Virus record (IMG/VR): IMGVR_UViG_3300024240_000004
Coordinates: 1-56,076 of that record
Reading direction: 5' to 3' (one strand)
Source of the DNA: a virus
Length of the DNA stretch: 56,076 nucleotides
In this document: positions 7,131 to 15,014 of the stretch, piece by piece
Numbering within the stretch: the stretch's first letter is position 1
Layout: each line of letters opens with the position of its first letter
Made by a program: the position numbers and the translations under genes
Notes under the pieces: model-generated
What the model saw: only the letters and a program-made list of their open reading frames with translations
What the model was told of the DNA's origin: nothing
The model's database searches: none

Positions 7131-7779
7131 TATAATTATCCTTATCGTTAATAGCCTTATTATTTATATGCCATTCGTAATGGCAGTGTTGGCATAACCA
7201 AATTACGTCTAATGGCTTATCATAGTCAGAATGGTGTGCTTGGATGCCATTCCTACCATCTGAAAATGTATTTTTATTTCCGCATACACTACAAATTGTG
7301 GGGCGTTCTAATATACATTTTTTTATGGCTTTTTCTACAATATGTTGTACCCTTTTCTTCTTATCGTTAGAAGAATTGTCTCTAAAAAAATGGTTGTCAT
7401 TCTCAAATTGTAAATTACTTCTAAAAATACAACCACGGCGTTTTAATATCTTGTGCATGGCTTGTCTTGTTATACCAAAAAAATTAGCTATTTCTTCGAT
7501 AGAAAGTCCTTGCGTATATAAATTAACACAATCATCATATTTAGCCAAACGTTTCGCTCCCATAAAAACATCCCCATTTTCTATTATTTGTAAAAGGTTG
7601 TCATCTATGTCAGCATAAACGTTTTTAACGTCGCGATATTTTATAACATTTGGAAAATTCTTCTTTAATATTTTTTGACAAAAATCATCAATTTCAATTT
7701 GAAAAACATTTTCAAAACCTACCATTTGAGCGGCTAAATCAAAACCGCCAATACCGGAAAATAAAGAAGCGTGTTTCAT
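7063..7779 (-). CDS. Methyltransferase N-terminus fused to HNH endonuclease
   Basis: Residues 1-71 are the start of a C5-methyltransferase (MKHASLFSGIGGFDLAA, the SAM-binding motif I). From Met73 (7563, preceded by GGGGATGTTTTT) a familiar phage HNH protein begins: an HTH (GLSIEEIANFFGITRQAMHKILKRRG) and an HNH core (CSVCGNK... AHHSDYDKPLDVIWLCQHCHYEWH). The end (IDVLSGGFP) is methyltransferase again, then TGA TGA. The HNH is probably made from the internal start and is a homing-type insertion. Confidence 0.7.
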   Translation of the reverse strand: MKHASLFSGIGGFDLAAQMVGFENVFQIEIDDFCQKILKKNFPNVIKYRDVKNVYADIDDNLLQIIENGDVFMGAKRLAKYDDCVNLYTQGLSIEEIANFFGITRQAMHKILKRRGCIFRSNLQFENDNHFFRDNSSNDKKKRVQHIVEKAIKKCILERPTICSVCGNKNTFSDGRNGIQAHHSDYDKPLDVIWLCQHCHYEWHINNKAINDKDNYNEKGDKGSPRTGRIDVLSGGFP

Positions 7780-7868
7780 AGTTTAAATCGCTTTTAAGCG
7801 TTTTTAATTATTAATTGGTAAAATCCTTAGAATAAGCAATAAAATCTTTACTACCAGCCTTAAAAGGC

Positions 7869-8405
7869 TTATTCAAGTCCTACTATCATAACTTCGCATT
7901 GTAATTTTTCTTTTAAATCGTAAATTTGTTGGCGAGTAATATCATCTTTAAAAATCCAATGGTAATTATTTTTAGTTTTAAAAATTACACGTGGAATATG
8001 ATTAACTGATTCGCCTTCTTTTTCAAGTAATTTTAAATAATCTGAATGATTTTTTAATTTAGGTATTTCTAAACTATAAAAATCTGCAAAAGTGAATTTT
8101 TCATAATGTTGTTTTTTGAGGAATTTTCTCAAATGTTGAAAGAAATAGTCGGAACTCCATCCGTTATTCAATGCTTCTTTAAATATCATTTCTAAAAGTG
8201 GTAATTTTAAAGTATCCTTTTTAAAAAAATCATTTGAAAAATTACTTGAAATAATATTAACGAATTTATAGAAGTCCCCGTGTTTATCTTTTAAGTCAGG
8301 ATTTAAAGAATTGCCAATATTAACTATTGCAGTACGCTTCCCCTGACCGTTCAATGTCGCTAATTGTGAGTTCAAGTCCTTTTTGATAATTAGATTTGTG
8401 GACAT
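7869..8405 (-). CDS. Hypothetical replication-region protein, 178 aa
   Basis: It overlaps the 3' end of the replication initiator by 86 bases and starts with ATG at 8405. The protein is mostly helical (FFKKDTLKLPLLEMIFKEALNNGW, FFQHLRKFLKKQHYEKF). No Walker motif is present, so it is not a DnaC-type ATPase loader. Its position right after the initiator suggests a partner in replication; that is inference only. Confidence 0.6.
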   Translation of the reverse strand: MSTNLIIKKDLNSQLATLNGQGKRTAIVNIGNSLNPDLKDKHGDFYKFVNIISSNFSNDFFKKDTLKLPLLEMIFKEALNNGWSSDYFFQHLRKFLKKQHYEKFTFADFYSLEIPKLKNHSDYLKLLEKEGESVNHIPRVIFKTKNNYHWIFKDDITRQQIYDLKEKLQCEVMIVGLE

Positions 8406-9210
8406 TCTTAAAATCTTTTTTGTTAATAAATGCTTTATATTTATTTAGATAGGAACGAATCCAAGTCGGCGAAATATTGTCGTAAAGAAAATTGTCTTTA
8501 ACTTTCATACAATTAGCAAATAGATTTGTAAAGTCTAAAATAGTTTCTGCGCTTTTCTTTTCAGGATTCTTAGATTTATATTGAGCTAATAAAGTTCCGA
8601 TTGATTTTCGCTCTTTACCTCTATCGATAATTACGAACTCCATTTCTCGAGCTTTTTCGTATTCTTTACAAAAAATTTCTAAAATTGAATCAATAAAATC
8701 CACTGCGCTTTTTTGCGCAGGGTTCTTATTCTTTTCTTTTATTTCTTTATTCTTATAAGAATTATTATAGGGTAAACTTTCTTTACTATCCGAGTAAACT
8801 TTCTTTACTATTCCGAGTAAACTTTCTTTACTATCCGTATTGATTTCGGACGGTGGGTATGAACTTTGTTCATAACGACTGCAAGTTTGATTTACAGGTA
8901 GTAAACTTTCTTTACTATCCGTAAAATTATCATCTGAATAAGAAGCGATATTCCATTTCGGAGTAGTTTTAAGACATTTTGTTTCGTCATGACGCATTAA
9001 AAGACCTTTTTCTATTAATGTATTTATCATAACAAAAATAGCTTGTCTTGAAACGTCTAATTGCTCTGCTAAGTAATCTTTTGAACAATAGCACCACCCT
9101 TCGTTTTTACTCAAATGGTTAATTATATCCAAAAGTACATATTGATTCAAGGTAATGCCTAAGCGTTGTTTAACGCTAAAATGGATGGTGGCATATTTAA
9201 CATTTTGCAT
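8320..9210 (-). CDS. Replication initiator (lambda O-like role), winged helix
   Basis: The N-terminus (residues about 10-90) is a winged helix-turn-helix: KQRLGITLNQYVLLDIINHLS then YLAEQLDVSRQAIFVMINTLIEKGLLMR, as in phage replication initiation proteins. The middle part carries the peptide DSKESL three times, encoded by DNA iterons at 8772-8921. The C-terminal part is charged and helical. It probably binds those iterons and recruits the host helicase. Start at 9210 after GGAGCCATT. Confidence 0.75.
   Translation of the reverse strand: MQNVKYATIHFSVKQRLGITLNQYVLLDIINHLSKNEGWCYCSKDYLAEQLDVSRQAIFVMINTLIEKGLLMRHDETKCLKTTPKWNIASYSDDNFTDSKESLLPVNQTCSRYEQSSYPPSEINTDSKESLLGIVKKVYSDSKESLPYNNSYKNKEIKEKNKNPAQKSAVDFIDSILEIFCKEYEKAREMEFVIIDRGKERKSIGTLLAQYKSKNPEKKSAETILDFTNLFANCMKVKDNFLYDNISPTWIRSYLNKYKAFINKKDFKNVHKSNYQKGLELTISDIERSGEAYCNS
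8772..8921. repeat. Four iterons: probable replication origin
   Basis: The 21-base unit GTAAACTTTCTTTACTATCC-G occurs at 8772-8792, 8817-8837 and 8901-8921, and a 22-base copy with one extra T at 8794-8815. Each contains a dyad GTAAA-N5-TTTAC. The first three are spaced 22-23 bases apart, two helical turns. Copy 2 is read in a different codon phase, so the DNA rather than the peptide is conserved. Iterons inside the initiator gene are known from lambda O. Confidence 0.75.
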
Positions 9211-9229
9211 AATGGCTCCAAAAAATAAA

Positions 9230-9308
9230 AAATCCCTTGTTATTAACGTAGCTCTACGAAAAGCTTATAATTTGTAATCGCTTACAAATTAAAAATAACA
9301 AGGGATTT
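9230..9308 (-). promoter_or_regulatory. Structured leader RNA / terminator before the initiator gene
   Basis: A 15-bp closing stem (9294-9308 with 9230-9244) encloses a 9-bp hairpin (9269-9277 with 9282-9290) and a hairpin CGTAG/CTACG (9247-9258). A U-rich run and GGAG with the initiator start follow. This layout suits an attenuator that would set initiator levels. It matches the leader at 1083-1178. Confidence 0.6.
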
Positions 9309-9346
9309 AGATTTTTATATATGTAATTTCGTAGATTACGTTATTG

Positions 9347-9354
9347 CAAATATA
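9347..9354 (-). promoter_or_regulatory. Candidate -7 box TATATTTG
   Basis: TATATTTG on the minus strand lies about 40 bases upstream of the leader stem. The position 20 bases further upstream reads TTTT instead of TTTG, so the -33 box is imperfect. It would drive the initiator operon. Confidence 0.45.
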
Positions 9355-9378
9355 CGAAATTAATCCCAAATAAAAAAA

Positions 9379-10305
9379 TTATTCTCCATAAGGTCGGAAA
9401 ATTCTTTTTCCGTTCTTATCTGATTTGTAAGTACATAGTAAATTACCATCGTATCTAATAGCTTTGGCGTCTTGCATAAATTTAGCAACTTCAACTTGTA
9501 ATTTTTCAATAGAATTTTTATTTTCTTTCATATCGTATTTTAATTTCTTAATTTTTTGTACAGTTTCAAAAGTACTAAAATCGGCGTCAAGTGCTTTATC
9601 TTTTGTACTTTTTGGAAATAGAAATTGAATATCCGATATTGTTTGTGGCGGTGGCGGCGTCTTAGTTAATACGAATTTGTTCCAAAAAGTAGTCGCAATT
9701 TCGACTAATCCGGCGAATAAATCAGAATCAAAGTCAAAATCATACTGCTCATACTCTAAAGCCGCGCGTAAAACTCTCAATTCGTTATAATCGCGAATGT
9801 TTAAATCGACAAAAATATCATTATTAAATGTATAAGGCATTTTTGCATAAGCAATTATAAGCTTTGGACGTCCCGTAATTCCACAATAATATTGACCTTG
9901 AATAAAATGTTTCTTTAAATATCCTTCAAAACGCTTTTGAGTTGTTTTACATTCTAAAACTGTGTCCGAACCTTTGAAATAATCAATACTGGCGCCACAA
10001 ATAGGATTAGATTCTAAATGATAAATATCATCTAATGGTTTATAAACTAAATTTTCGTAGTCAGGATATTTTTTATTTAAAAATCCTATTTCGTTATTGT
10101 CGGCATACCATTCCCCAACAAAAGGCTCTAAAATATTGCCACGCTCCGTAACGTTATTCCCGTCATCTGGCAATTGATAAACTTTTGATTTCCAAACGTC
10201 TAATGGAGTTCGTTTGTCATCTAATCCAATAATTGCCGCCATATCAGAGCCGCCTAAAGATTTTGCTCTTTCAATTAACCATTTCTCGCGTTCTTCTTTA
10301 GTCAT
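9379..10305 (-). CDS. YqaJ-type recombination exonuclease
   Basis: YqaJ/lambda Exo fold, PD-(D/E)XK nuclease: GGSDMAAIIG (18-27), E60 in GNILEP, GASIDYF with catalytic D108, LECKTT (E118, K120) and QGQYY (136-140). It degrades duplex ends 5'-3' to give ssDNA for the neighbouring RecT-like protein. The two genes overlap by 8 bases. The C-terminal third is a coiled coil with a small beta tail. At 308 aa it has the normal length. Confidence 0.9.
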   Translation of the reverse strand: MTKEEREKWLIERAKSLGGSDMAAIIGLDDKRTPLDVWKSKVYQLPDDGNNVTERGNILEPFVGEWYADNNEIGFLNKKYPDYENLVYKPLDDIYHLESNPICGASIDYFKGSDTVLECKTTQKRFEGYLKKHFIQGQYYCGITGRPKLIIAYAKMPYTFNNDIFVDLNIRDYNELRVLRAALEYEQYDFDFDSDLFAGLVEIATTFWNKFVLTKTPPPPQTISDIQFLFPKSTKDKALDADFSTFETVQKIKKLKYDMKENKNSIEKLQVEVAKFMQDAKAIRYDGNLLCTYKSDKNGKRIFRPYGE

Positions 10306-11203
10306 TGGATTTCCATTTAGTTATAAATTTGTCAAGTTCTTTTATAGTTTTAAATGATTTACTATCATCTTTTGATTCGTCAAGACCGCCGATTAAAACT
10401 TCAAAAGAATCAATATCGGCGTCTTTAAAAATATTAAGAAATTTTTCAGGTTCGCCAATTTTATAACAATCGTCTTTTTTGTCATACTCCAAATTATACT
10501 TTAAACAAAGTTCTATAAGATCCATTTCCTTTGTTTCTTTCTTAACCTCTTTTTTGACGTCATTGGTGGGCGGAGTGAGTTCTTTCACCTTTTCCTCTAC
10601 AATTTCATAGGGGGCGGGTTCCGATTCGCTGTAAGCCTTATTTGCGGTATTGATGGCGGCTAATAATTCATTAGTTTTCGGAGATTCTACTTTCTTTTGC
10701 TCTTTTACTTCGTCATCAAGTTCCTCAATTTCAAAATCAGCATAAATATTAGTCATTAAGACGTCGGGACATCTATGACGAATGCCGGCAATTAAACATC
10801 TTAAAAAAAGCATATTGCGAAGTTGTTTACGATAATTATCTCTTCCGATAAGTCCCATATTTTTAGCGTCTTCAACTGTGTAAATTTCTTTTCCTAAGGA
10901 TTTTGCCGGATTTAATTGGAAAAATTCAATTATACATTTTTCATCAGTTGTTTCTATAATTGAATAATCGTATTTACCGCCACGTTTAAGAAGACCTCCG
11001 GCGGTTACGGGCTTGATTGTCACTTTGCCAGATACAATTTCAATGCCGCTCATTGATTGAAAAGGCTCTAATCCGAGCTCTTTTCCGGCTTGTATCTTTA
11101 CAAAAGCCTGCGCTTTGCTTTTAGCGTCTGTAAAAAGTCCACTTTCAAAGAAATAAGTAGAAATTTCTTTATTTTCTTGAAACGTCGTTAATTGATTTTC
11201 CAT
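10298..11203 (-). CDS. RecT-like single-strand annealing protein
   Basis: The N-terminal 170 residues fit the RecT superfamily as found in phages: AQAFVKIQAGKELGLEPFQSM, then GKVTIKPVTAGGLLKRGG, KQLRNMLFLRCLIAGIRHRCP. The C-terminal third is acidic and low in complexity (EEKVKELTPPTNDVKKEVK). It pairs with the exonuclease 9379-10305, in the same operon and overlapping, to promote strand annealing. Start after GAGGTAAATA. Confidence 0.85.
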   Translation of the reverse strand: MENQLTTFQENKEISTYFFESGLFTDAKSKAQAFVKIQAGKELGLEPFQSMSGIEIVSGKVTIKPVTAGGLLKRGGKYDYSIIETTDEKCIIEFFQLNPAKSLGKEIYTVEDAKNMGLIGRDNYRKQLRNMLFLRCLIAGIRHRCPDVLMTNIYADFEIEELDDEVKEQKKVESPKTNELLAAINTANKAYSESEPAPYEIVEEKVKELTPPTNDVKKEVKKETKEMDLIELCLKYNLEYDKKDDCYKIGEPEKFLNIFKDADIDSFEVLIGGLDESKDDSKSFKTIKELDKFITKWKSND

Positions 11204-11430
11204 TATTTACCTCTTTTGTATTGGAATATTTTTTCCATTAGTGGATATTCTTTAATTAAAGCGATTTTAACAAAATCCGTTATTGTCATATCATTTTCAT
11301 AGCAATATTTTTCAATTTCAATCTTATCAAGTTTACGAATTGATATTGCCAAAGGAGCTGTAATTTTCGGCTTTTTCACATTTGGCAATTTGAATCTTTT
11401 ATTTGATTCTAAATTAGCTTTTTTTTTCAT
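11203..11430 (-). CDS. Small basic protein, possible ribbon-helix-helix
   Basis: 75 residues with a very basic N-terminus and a C-terminal segment (APLAISIRKLDKIEIEKYCYENDMTITDFVKIALIKEY) that looks like a ribbon-helix-helix: a strand, then two helices. It may be a DNA-binding regulator. Start after AAAGGAATTAAA; its stop overlaps the start of the RecT-like gene. Confidence 0.55.
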   Translation of the reverse strand: MKKKANLESNKRFKLPNVKKPKITAPLAISIRKLDKIEIEKYCYENDMTITDFVKIALIKEYPLMEKIFQYKRGK

Positions 11431-11445
11431 TTTAATTCCTTTTGT

Positions 11446-11673
11446 TTATTTAAACTCTATTAAAATAGTTTTTTTATCATTGTTAATTTTTATATCCGTA
11501 TCGGTTAAATTGTCTATTTCTTTTAATTGTATAATTACTTCGTAAGTATTGCATTCCAAAGGTAAATTATCTAATTTTTGGAATAAATCTATTAATGGCA
11601 AATTATCAATAGTATTATAAATTTCGACTATTGTTGAATTTTTTAATTTGTAAACAAATTTTTTTGTAGTCAT
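11446..11673 (-). CDS. Hypothetical protein, 75 aa
   Basis: A small beta-rich acidic protein (VYKLKNSTIVEIYNTIDN, VIIQLKEIDNL, KTILIEFK). Start after AAAGGAATTAAGACA. It lies in the recombination operon. No family recognised. Confidence 0.6.
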   Translation of the reverse strand: MTTKKFVYKLKNSTIVEIYNTIDNLPLIDLFQKLDNLPLECNTYEVIIQLKEIDNLTDTDIKINNDKKTILIEFK

Positions 11674-11677
11674 TGTC

Positions 11678-11884
11678 TTAATTCCTTTTATCGGTTAAAT
11701 AAACGTTCGCGCGATTTTCAATTAATAATAATTCGTAAGTTTCAACGCCAACGGCTGTACATTTTGGACACTCTGTTTCAATTTCTAAGATATTCGTTCG
11801 TATATGATTTTTTAGATGCGTCATTTCGCTACCGCAATGCGGGCATATCCCTTGAAGTTTGTTTGTTTTTATGTTTACTGACAT
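11678..11884 (-). CDS. Zinc-ribbon protein, 68 aa
   Basis: Two knuckles CPHCG (14-18) and CPKC (39-42) make a zinc ribbon, flanked by beta strands. Small phage zinc ribbons are often accessory DNA- or RNA-binding factors. It follows 11886-12401 by one base and is part of the same operon. Confidence 0.65.
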   Translation of the reverse strand: MSVNIKTNKLQGICPHCGSEMTHLKNHIRTNILEIETECPKCTAVGVETYELLLIENRANVYLTDKRN

Positions 11885-11885
11885 T

Positions 11886-12401
11886 TTATAATTCGAAAAT
11901 TGAATTAGCGGAAATAGAATTATTCTTGAAATATCGACTGAACTCTTCTTTATAAATTCTAACAGAAATAGCGTACCTACTATCTAAATTATTCAAGCCT
12001 TTATATTTTTTTTGCATATAATCTATAAATTCATAAATCTTATCGCCACTTGCAGAACCAATTATATAAGCAAAAGGTGGTTTTCGTTCGTTTTCGTCTA
12101 ATAAATCTAAAGAATTATTGACAGGATTATAACCTATGATTTCAATTTTATCAATAATATACCCCCAAACTGTCTGTTTCTTAAAAATTCCATCTATTTC
12201 CATTTCTTTATATGAAAATGTACGAATAAAGCCGTTATCTTTTAACGCCTGTCCTAATTTTTTAGTTCCGATGTTGTAATTAGCGGCGTATTGCATTAAA
12301 TAATTTCTGATTTCCGTAGATGTTTTTACTGTATGGCAAGGGTCGTTCTTTTTACTTGCTTTAAGATAAGTACTAATTAATTTATTCTCAAATGAATCCA
12401 T
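11886..12401 (-). CDS. Winged-helix-like protein, 171 aa
   Basis: I prefer the ATG at 12401 (preceded by GTGAGAATTGAAT) to a TTG six bases upstream. The central part (EIRNYLMQYAANYNIGTKKLGQALKDNGFIRTFSYKE... TVWGYIID) resembles the C-terminal winged-helix domain of phage and virus primases. No primase or helicase core is present. It may be a detached DNA-binding module. Confidence 0.55.
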   Translation of the reverse strand: MDSFENKLISTYLKASKKNDPCHTVKTSTEIRNYLMQYAANYNIGTKKLGQALKDNGFIRTFSYKEMEIDGIFKKQTVWGYIIDKIEIIGYNPVNNSLDLLDENERKPPFAYIIGSASGDKIYEFIDYMQKKYKGLNNLDSRYAISVRIYKEEFSRYFKNNSISANSIFEL

Positions 12402-12403
12402 AT

Positions 12404-13315
12404 TCAATTCTCACAATTAAAATTAAAAAATTGGCGTTCCCAAATATTTATATTAAAATCAATATCAATACTACGTAAATAAAAACCATCTGCAAAATGT
12501 TTTTGGAACTCTTTTTCAGTTAAATAGGCGCTTTTATTCAATAAAAATTGATTCCAACAATACGCAATAGTATTTCTTAAATTTATACTATTCCTATTTC
12601 TTTTAAAATGTAAATAATCAAATAATTCTCTTTCTGGCGAATTTTTGCGTCCTTCACCTAAGGACACTGATTTCCAAAATTCTACGGCATTATCTAAATT
12701 AAATCTAAACATTAATAAAGCTATTGCTAAAATCATACCATTTTTATAAAATTTTAAAAGATCGTTTGCAATAGAATCTTTAAAAAGTTTATATTCGTTT
12801 TCAAAATCTTTAAGAACGATTAATTTTTCGGATTCCGTATATTTAGTTGAATTGCCTCCAATAGTAAGGCGTGAACCTATATGGTTAATTGCCGATAATA
12901 GTTGGGCTGTTTCAGTTTTATTTAAACCCATTTGCTCATCAATATTAAGTATTTCTATTGAGTCTCGCGTTGTTCGTTTAAGATTTTTATCAATTCTCGC
13001 GAATAATTCCTTAACACGTTGTTCGTTTTCAACTAAAAATGAACTTACTGGCAAATTAACAGTTTCACCACTTTTAACAATAGCTAATAATGTGTGGCGT
13101 CCATTAATATTGTAATAAGTCTTTGTATCGGCTGTAGTTGCAAAAGTAATAGTCGCTACAGCTTCAAATCTGTCTGCTAACATTTCCTTTGCAAGATAAT
13201 CGACCCACCAACTACGAGTATTCCTTTGATTATCAAAATTGCAATTTGCGAGCCACTTTGAAGCCATTTCAGGCGTCACATCAAAGAATTTTATTGATTG
13301 TTCTAAATATTCCAT
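12404..13315 (-). CDS. ParB-like protein, 303 aa
   Basis: Residues about 50-130 have a ParB/Srx-like core: a beta strand followed by NINGRHTLLAIVKSG, the counterpart of the (I/V)xGxHRxxA motif, then LFARIDKNLKRTTRD. The remaining 170 residues are helical. Such proteins occur in early regions of many phages; their role is unclear and could be DNA binding or nuclease activity. Start at 13315 after GAGGCATT. Confidence 0.6.
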   Translation of the reverse strand: MEYLEQSIKFFDVTPEMASKWLANCNFDNQRNTRSWWVDYLAKEMLADRFEAVATITFATTADTKTYYNINGRHTLLAIVKSGETVNLPVSSFLVENEQRVKELFARIDKNLKRTTRDSIEILNIDEQMGLNKTETAQLLSAINHIGSRLTIGGNSTKYTESEKLIVLKDFENEYKLFKDSIANDLLKFYKNGMILAIALLMFRFNLDNAVEFWKSVSLGEGRKNSPERELFDYLHFKRNRNSINLRNTIAYCWNQFLLNKSAYLTEKEFQKHFADGFYLRSIDIDFNINIWERQFFNFNCEN

Positions 13316-13322
13316 AATGCCT

Positions 13323-13481
13323 CTAATTTTTACCGGAGTAAAATTTTTCCGGCTCTAAAATATGATTTAATTCGTTAATTTTAATTTGCTCATTTAATAA
13401 TTGAGCTCTAATTTTACTTTCTTGTGCAAGTTTTATTTCGGTTTGAATAAAACTTTGTATTAATCGTTCGTTATTTGTCAT
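13323..13481 (-). CDS. Small coiled-coil protein, 52 aa
   Basis: The frame MTNNERLIQSFIQTEIKLAQ... is a single amphipathic helix with a short Pro/Gly tail. It lies exactly between two supported genes, overlaps the upstream one by one base and fills an otherwise empty gap. Function unknown. Confidence 0.5.
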   Translation of the reverse strand: MTNNERLIQSFIQTEIKLAQESKIRAQLLNEQIKINELNHILEPEKFYSGKN

Positions 13482-13582
13482 TATGAACCTCTCATAACAT
13501 AAATTACGTAAGCGACGGCTAAAAATAGGCTAATGAACAAAAGGAATATATTGCCTAATATCTTTTTTTCTTGATTATCCAT
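13481..13582 (-). CDS. Tiny membrane protein, 33 aa
   Basis: One transmembrane helix (ILGNIFLLFISLFLAVAYVIY) with a charged N-terminus (MDNQEKK). It overlaps the upstream gene by 8 bases and the next by one. Tiny membrane proteins of this kind are common in phage early operons. Function unknown. Confidence 0.5.
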   Translation of the reverse strand: MDNQEKKILGNIFLLFISLFLAVAYVIYVMRGS

Positions 13583-13838
13583 TGAAAGTACCTTTTTCTA
13601 ATAATTGTTTAATTTCTTTTTTAGCTAAAATCGTAGCGTCTAAACGTAAATTAAGGATAGTTATATTTTCGGTATTGCAAAGTTTATCAATTTCGGTATT
13701 AGTAAAGTCATTTTCAATAAGTAATTGTATTTGTAAATTTGTCAATATTGGAAATTTTGATTTTATTATTTCCGGCGTATATTTTTCGATTATTTTTGGA
13801 GTTGGAATCGAGCGGCGATATTTAATTTGATTAGTCAT
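13575..13838 (-). CDS. Hypothetical protein, 87 aa
   Basis: Basic N-terminus, then helices (ILTNLQIQLLIENDFTNTEIDKLCN). The C-terminal half could be a small HTH, but this is weak. Start after GGATTCAAAAAA. In the leftward early operon. Confidence 0.6.
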   Translation of the reverse strand: MTNQIKYRRSIPTPKIIEKYTPEIIKSKFPILTNLQIQLLIENDFTNTEIDKLCNTENITILNLRLDATILAKKEIKQLLEKGTFNG

Positions 13839-14038
13839 TTTTTTGAATCCTCATATAAAGCTTCTTTTTCTAATTCTTTAATTCGCCGAATAAAATATTC
13901 TTGATTATTTTGCATAAAATATAAATCGAGGTCAAATCCTATGCCACTATATTTATGATGTTCTTGTAAATAATCAATTACTGAATCTGCAATACTAATT
14001 TTCCAACTAATAATTTCAGATTTTATTTTTTTATTCAT
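13835..14038 (-). CDS. Hypothetical protein, 67 aa
   Basis: A helical small protein (SWKISIADSVIDYLQEHHKY then IRRIKELEKEALYEDSKK). Start at 14038 after AAAGGAAAGTTATA; it overlaps the next gene by 4 bases. No family recognised. Confidence 0.6.
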   Translation of the reverse strand: MNKKIKSEIISWKISIADSVIDYLQEHHKYSGIGFDLDLYFMQNNQEYFIRRIKELEKEALYEDSKK

Positions 14039-14280
14039 TATAACTTTCCTTTATTTGCCACTAATATATCAAAAAATTCGTTAAGTTCAGGAACGCCTTG
14101 TTTTTCTTTCTCTTTATTCATAACTTCTTTCAATTCGTTTTCATATGATTCACGCATAATCGTAAAATGATCGACGTTTAAACTTGTGTATCCACAAGCG
14201 ATATTAAAACGAATAACGCCATTTTCAGCTTCTAAAAGTGCATTAATTTTTTCACGCAATGTAATGATTGATTCTTTCAT
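14038..14280 (-). CDS. Hypothetical protein, 80 aa
   Basis: I place the start at 14280 (MKESIITLREKINALLEAENG), after GGGATTAAAA. The protein is acidic and helical. It overlaps 13835-14038 by one base. Function unknown. Confidence 0.6.
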   Translation of the reverse strand: MKESIITLREKINALLEAENGVIRFNIACGYTSLNVDHFTIMRESYENELKEVMNKEKEKQGVPELNEFFDILVANKGKL

Positions 14281-14282
14281 TT

Positions 14283-14513
14283 TTAATCCCAAATTTTGTT
14301 TTCTAAATTAGTTAAAACTGTGTCAGGAATTTCTGACACTTTAATTTCGGTTCCATTCAAAATAACTTCTAAAATTTCGTAATCGACTTCAAATTCTGCG
14401 GGCTGATAGTAAGTTTTCGGATATGTTTGCTCTGTCGTAAGTTCGGTTTCAATTTCATAAGTGTCATCGTCTTGATAGATAGTGAAAGTCTTTATTTCGG
14501 TTGTTATTGCCAT
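14283..14513 (-). CDS. Hypothetical acidic protein, 76 aa
   Basis: The ATG at 14513 (MAITTEIKTFTIYQDDDTYEIE) overlaps the end of 14504-14656 by 10 bases. The composition (many E, T, Y in alternating pattern) suggests an all-beta fold. No family recognised. Confidence 0.6.
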   Translation of the reverse strand: MAITTEIKTFTIYQDDDTYEIETELTTEQTYPKTYYQPAEFEVDYEILEVILNGTEIKVSEIPDTVLTNLENKIWD

Positions 14514-14656
14514 TGCGAAGCCCAAATTCGTTTTTTAATTATATGCTTTAAATAATCGCGTTTGTGCATTTGATATTTTTTCAAATGATCAGAATTTACT
14601 TTTGAATTATTAAAAGAAAAATTCAAAAGTCTATCAAGTAATGTTAAATGTGCCAT
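14504..14656 (-). CDS. Hypothetical basic protein, 50 aa
   Basis: First gene after the strong early promoter at 14909-14940. The start at 14656 has TTGGAGCTTAAA. The sequence MAHLTLLDRLLNFSFNN... ends with a basic helix (KKYQMHKRDYLKHIIKKRI). Function unknown. Confidence 0.6.
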   Translation of the reverse strand: MAHLTLLDRLLNFSFNNSKVNSDHLKKYQMHKRDYLKHIIKKRIWASQWQ

Positions 14657-14669
14657 TTTAAGCTCCAAT

Positions 14670-14737
14670 AAAAAAAAGTTAATAATTAGTCGCTAATTCG
14701 AGGCTCGAACTCGTTAATAATCAAATTGCATTATTAA
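14670..14737 (-). promoter_or_regulatory. Leader attenuator-like hairpins before the early operon
   Basis: On the minus strand the 5' arm (14737-14730, TTAATAAT) can pair either with 14721-14714 (short hairpin) or with 14686-14679 just before a run of U (14677-14670). The choice would give readthrough or termination. A perfect 13-base palindrome TTCGAGCCTCGAA (14709-14697) lies inside. The U run leads straight into GGAG and the start at 14656. The rest of 14657-15048 is AT-rich with promoters only. Confidence 0.5.
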
Positions 14738-14908
14738 GCGCCCTTTAGCGGATTCAATTTTCAAAGTACGATTCAATTGCGTTTTTTCTTTCAATACAAA
14801 CTTACGACAAATAAAATTAATTTCCAAATTTATTTTTAAATTAATTTAAAATAATTTAAAAAAAATAAAAATAAATAAGTTTTCAATTCCCGTCTCAATT
14901 TGTTAATA

Positions 14909-14940
14909 CAAATATACGCAATTATTTAATACAATGCAAA
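14909..14940 (-). promoter_or_regulatory. Early promoter TTTG-N20-TATATTTG
   Basis: Exact match to the Bacteroidota promoter with 20-base spacing on the minus strand. Its first 17 bases (TTTGCATTGTATTAAAT) are identical to those of the promoter at 17151-17182. It should drive the leftward early operon beginning at 14656. Confidence 0.8.
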
Positions 14941-15014
14941 TAAAATTTCAATTATTTTTAATTTATTTTTAAAAATAGCAAATAATTCGCAAATAACTTT
15001 AAATAATAATTAAT

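Larger units (their letters stand above)
6478..7779 (-). pseudogene. C5-cytosine DNA methyltransferase locus, interrupted
   Basis: Together 7063-7779 and 6478-6990 hold motif I (FSGIGGFDLAA), the start of the catalytic motif (GGFP), then TGA TGA CCT (7065-7057), then CQPFSVAG from 7056, ENVPG and a C-terminal GNAIVPQ, all in one frame. An HNH coding block is inserted between motif I and the catalytic motif. As written, the methyltransferase cannot be made as one chain. It is inactive unless the stops are bypassed or spliced out. Confidence 0.65.

Noticed and set aside
7063-7779. Intein in the methyltransferase
   Set aside because: No splicing motifs (N-terminal Cys/Ser block, C-terminal HN before +1 residue) and two stop codons follow; the HNH has its own start and an HTH.
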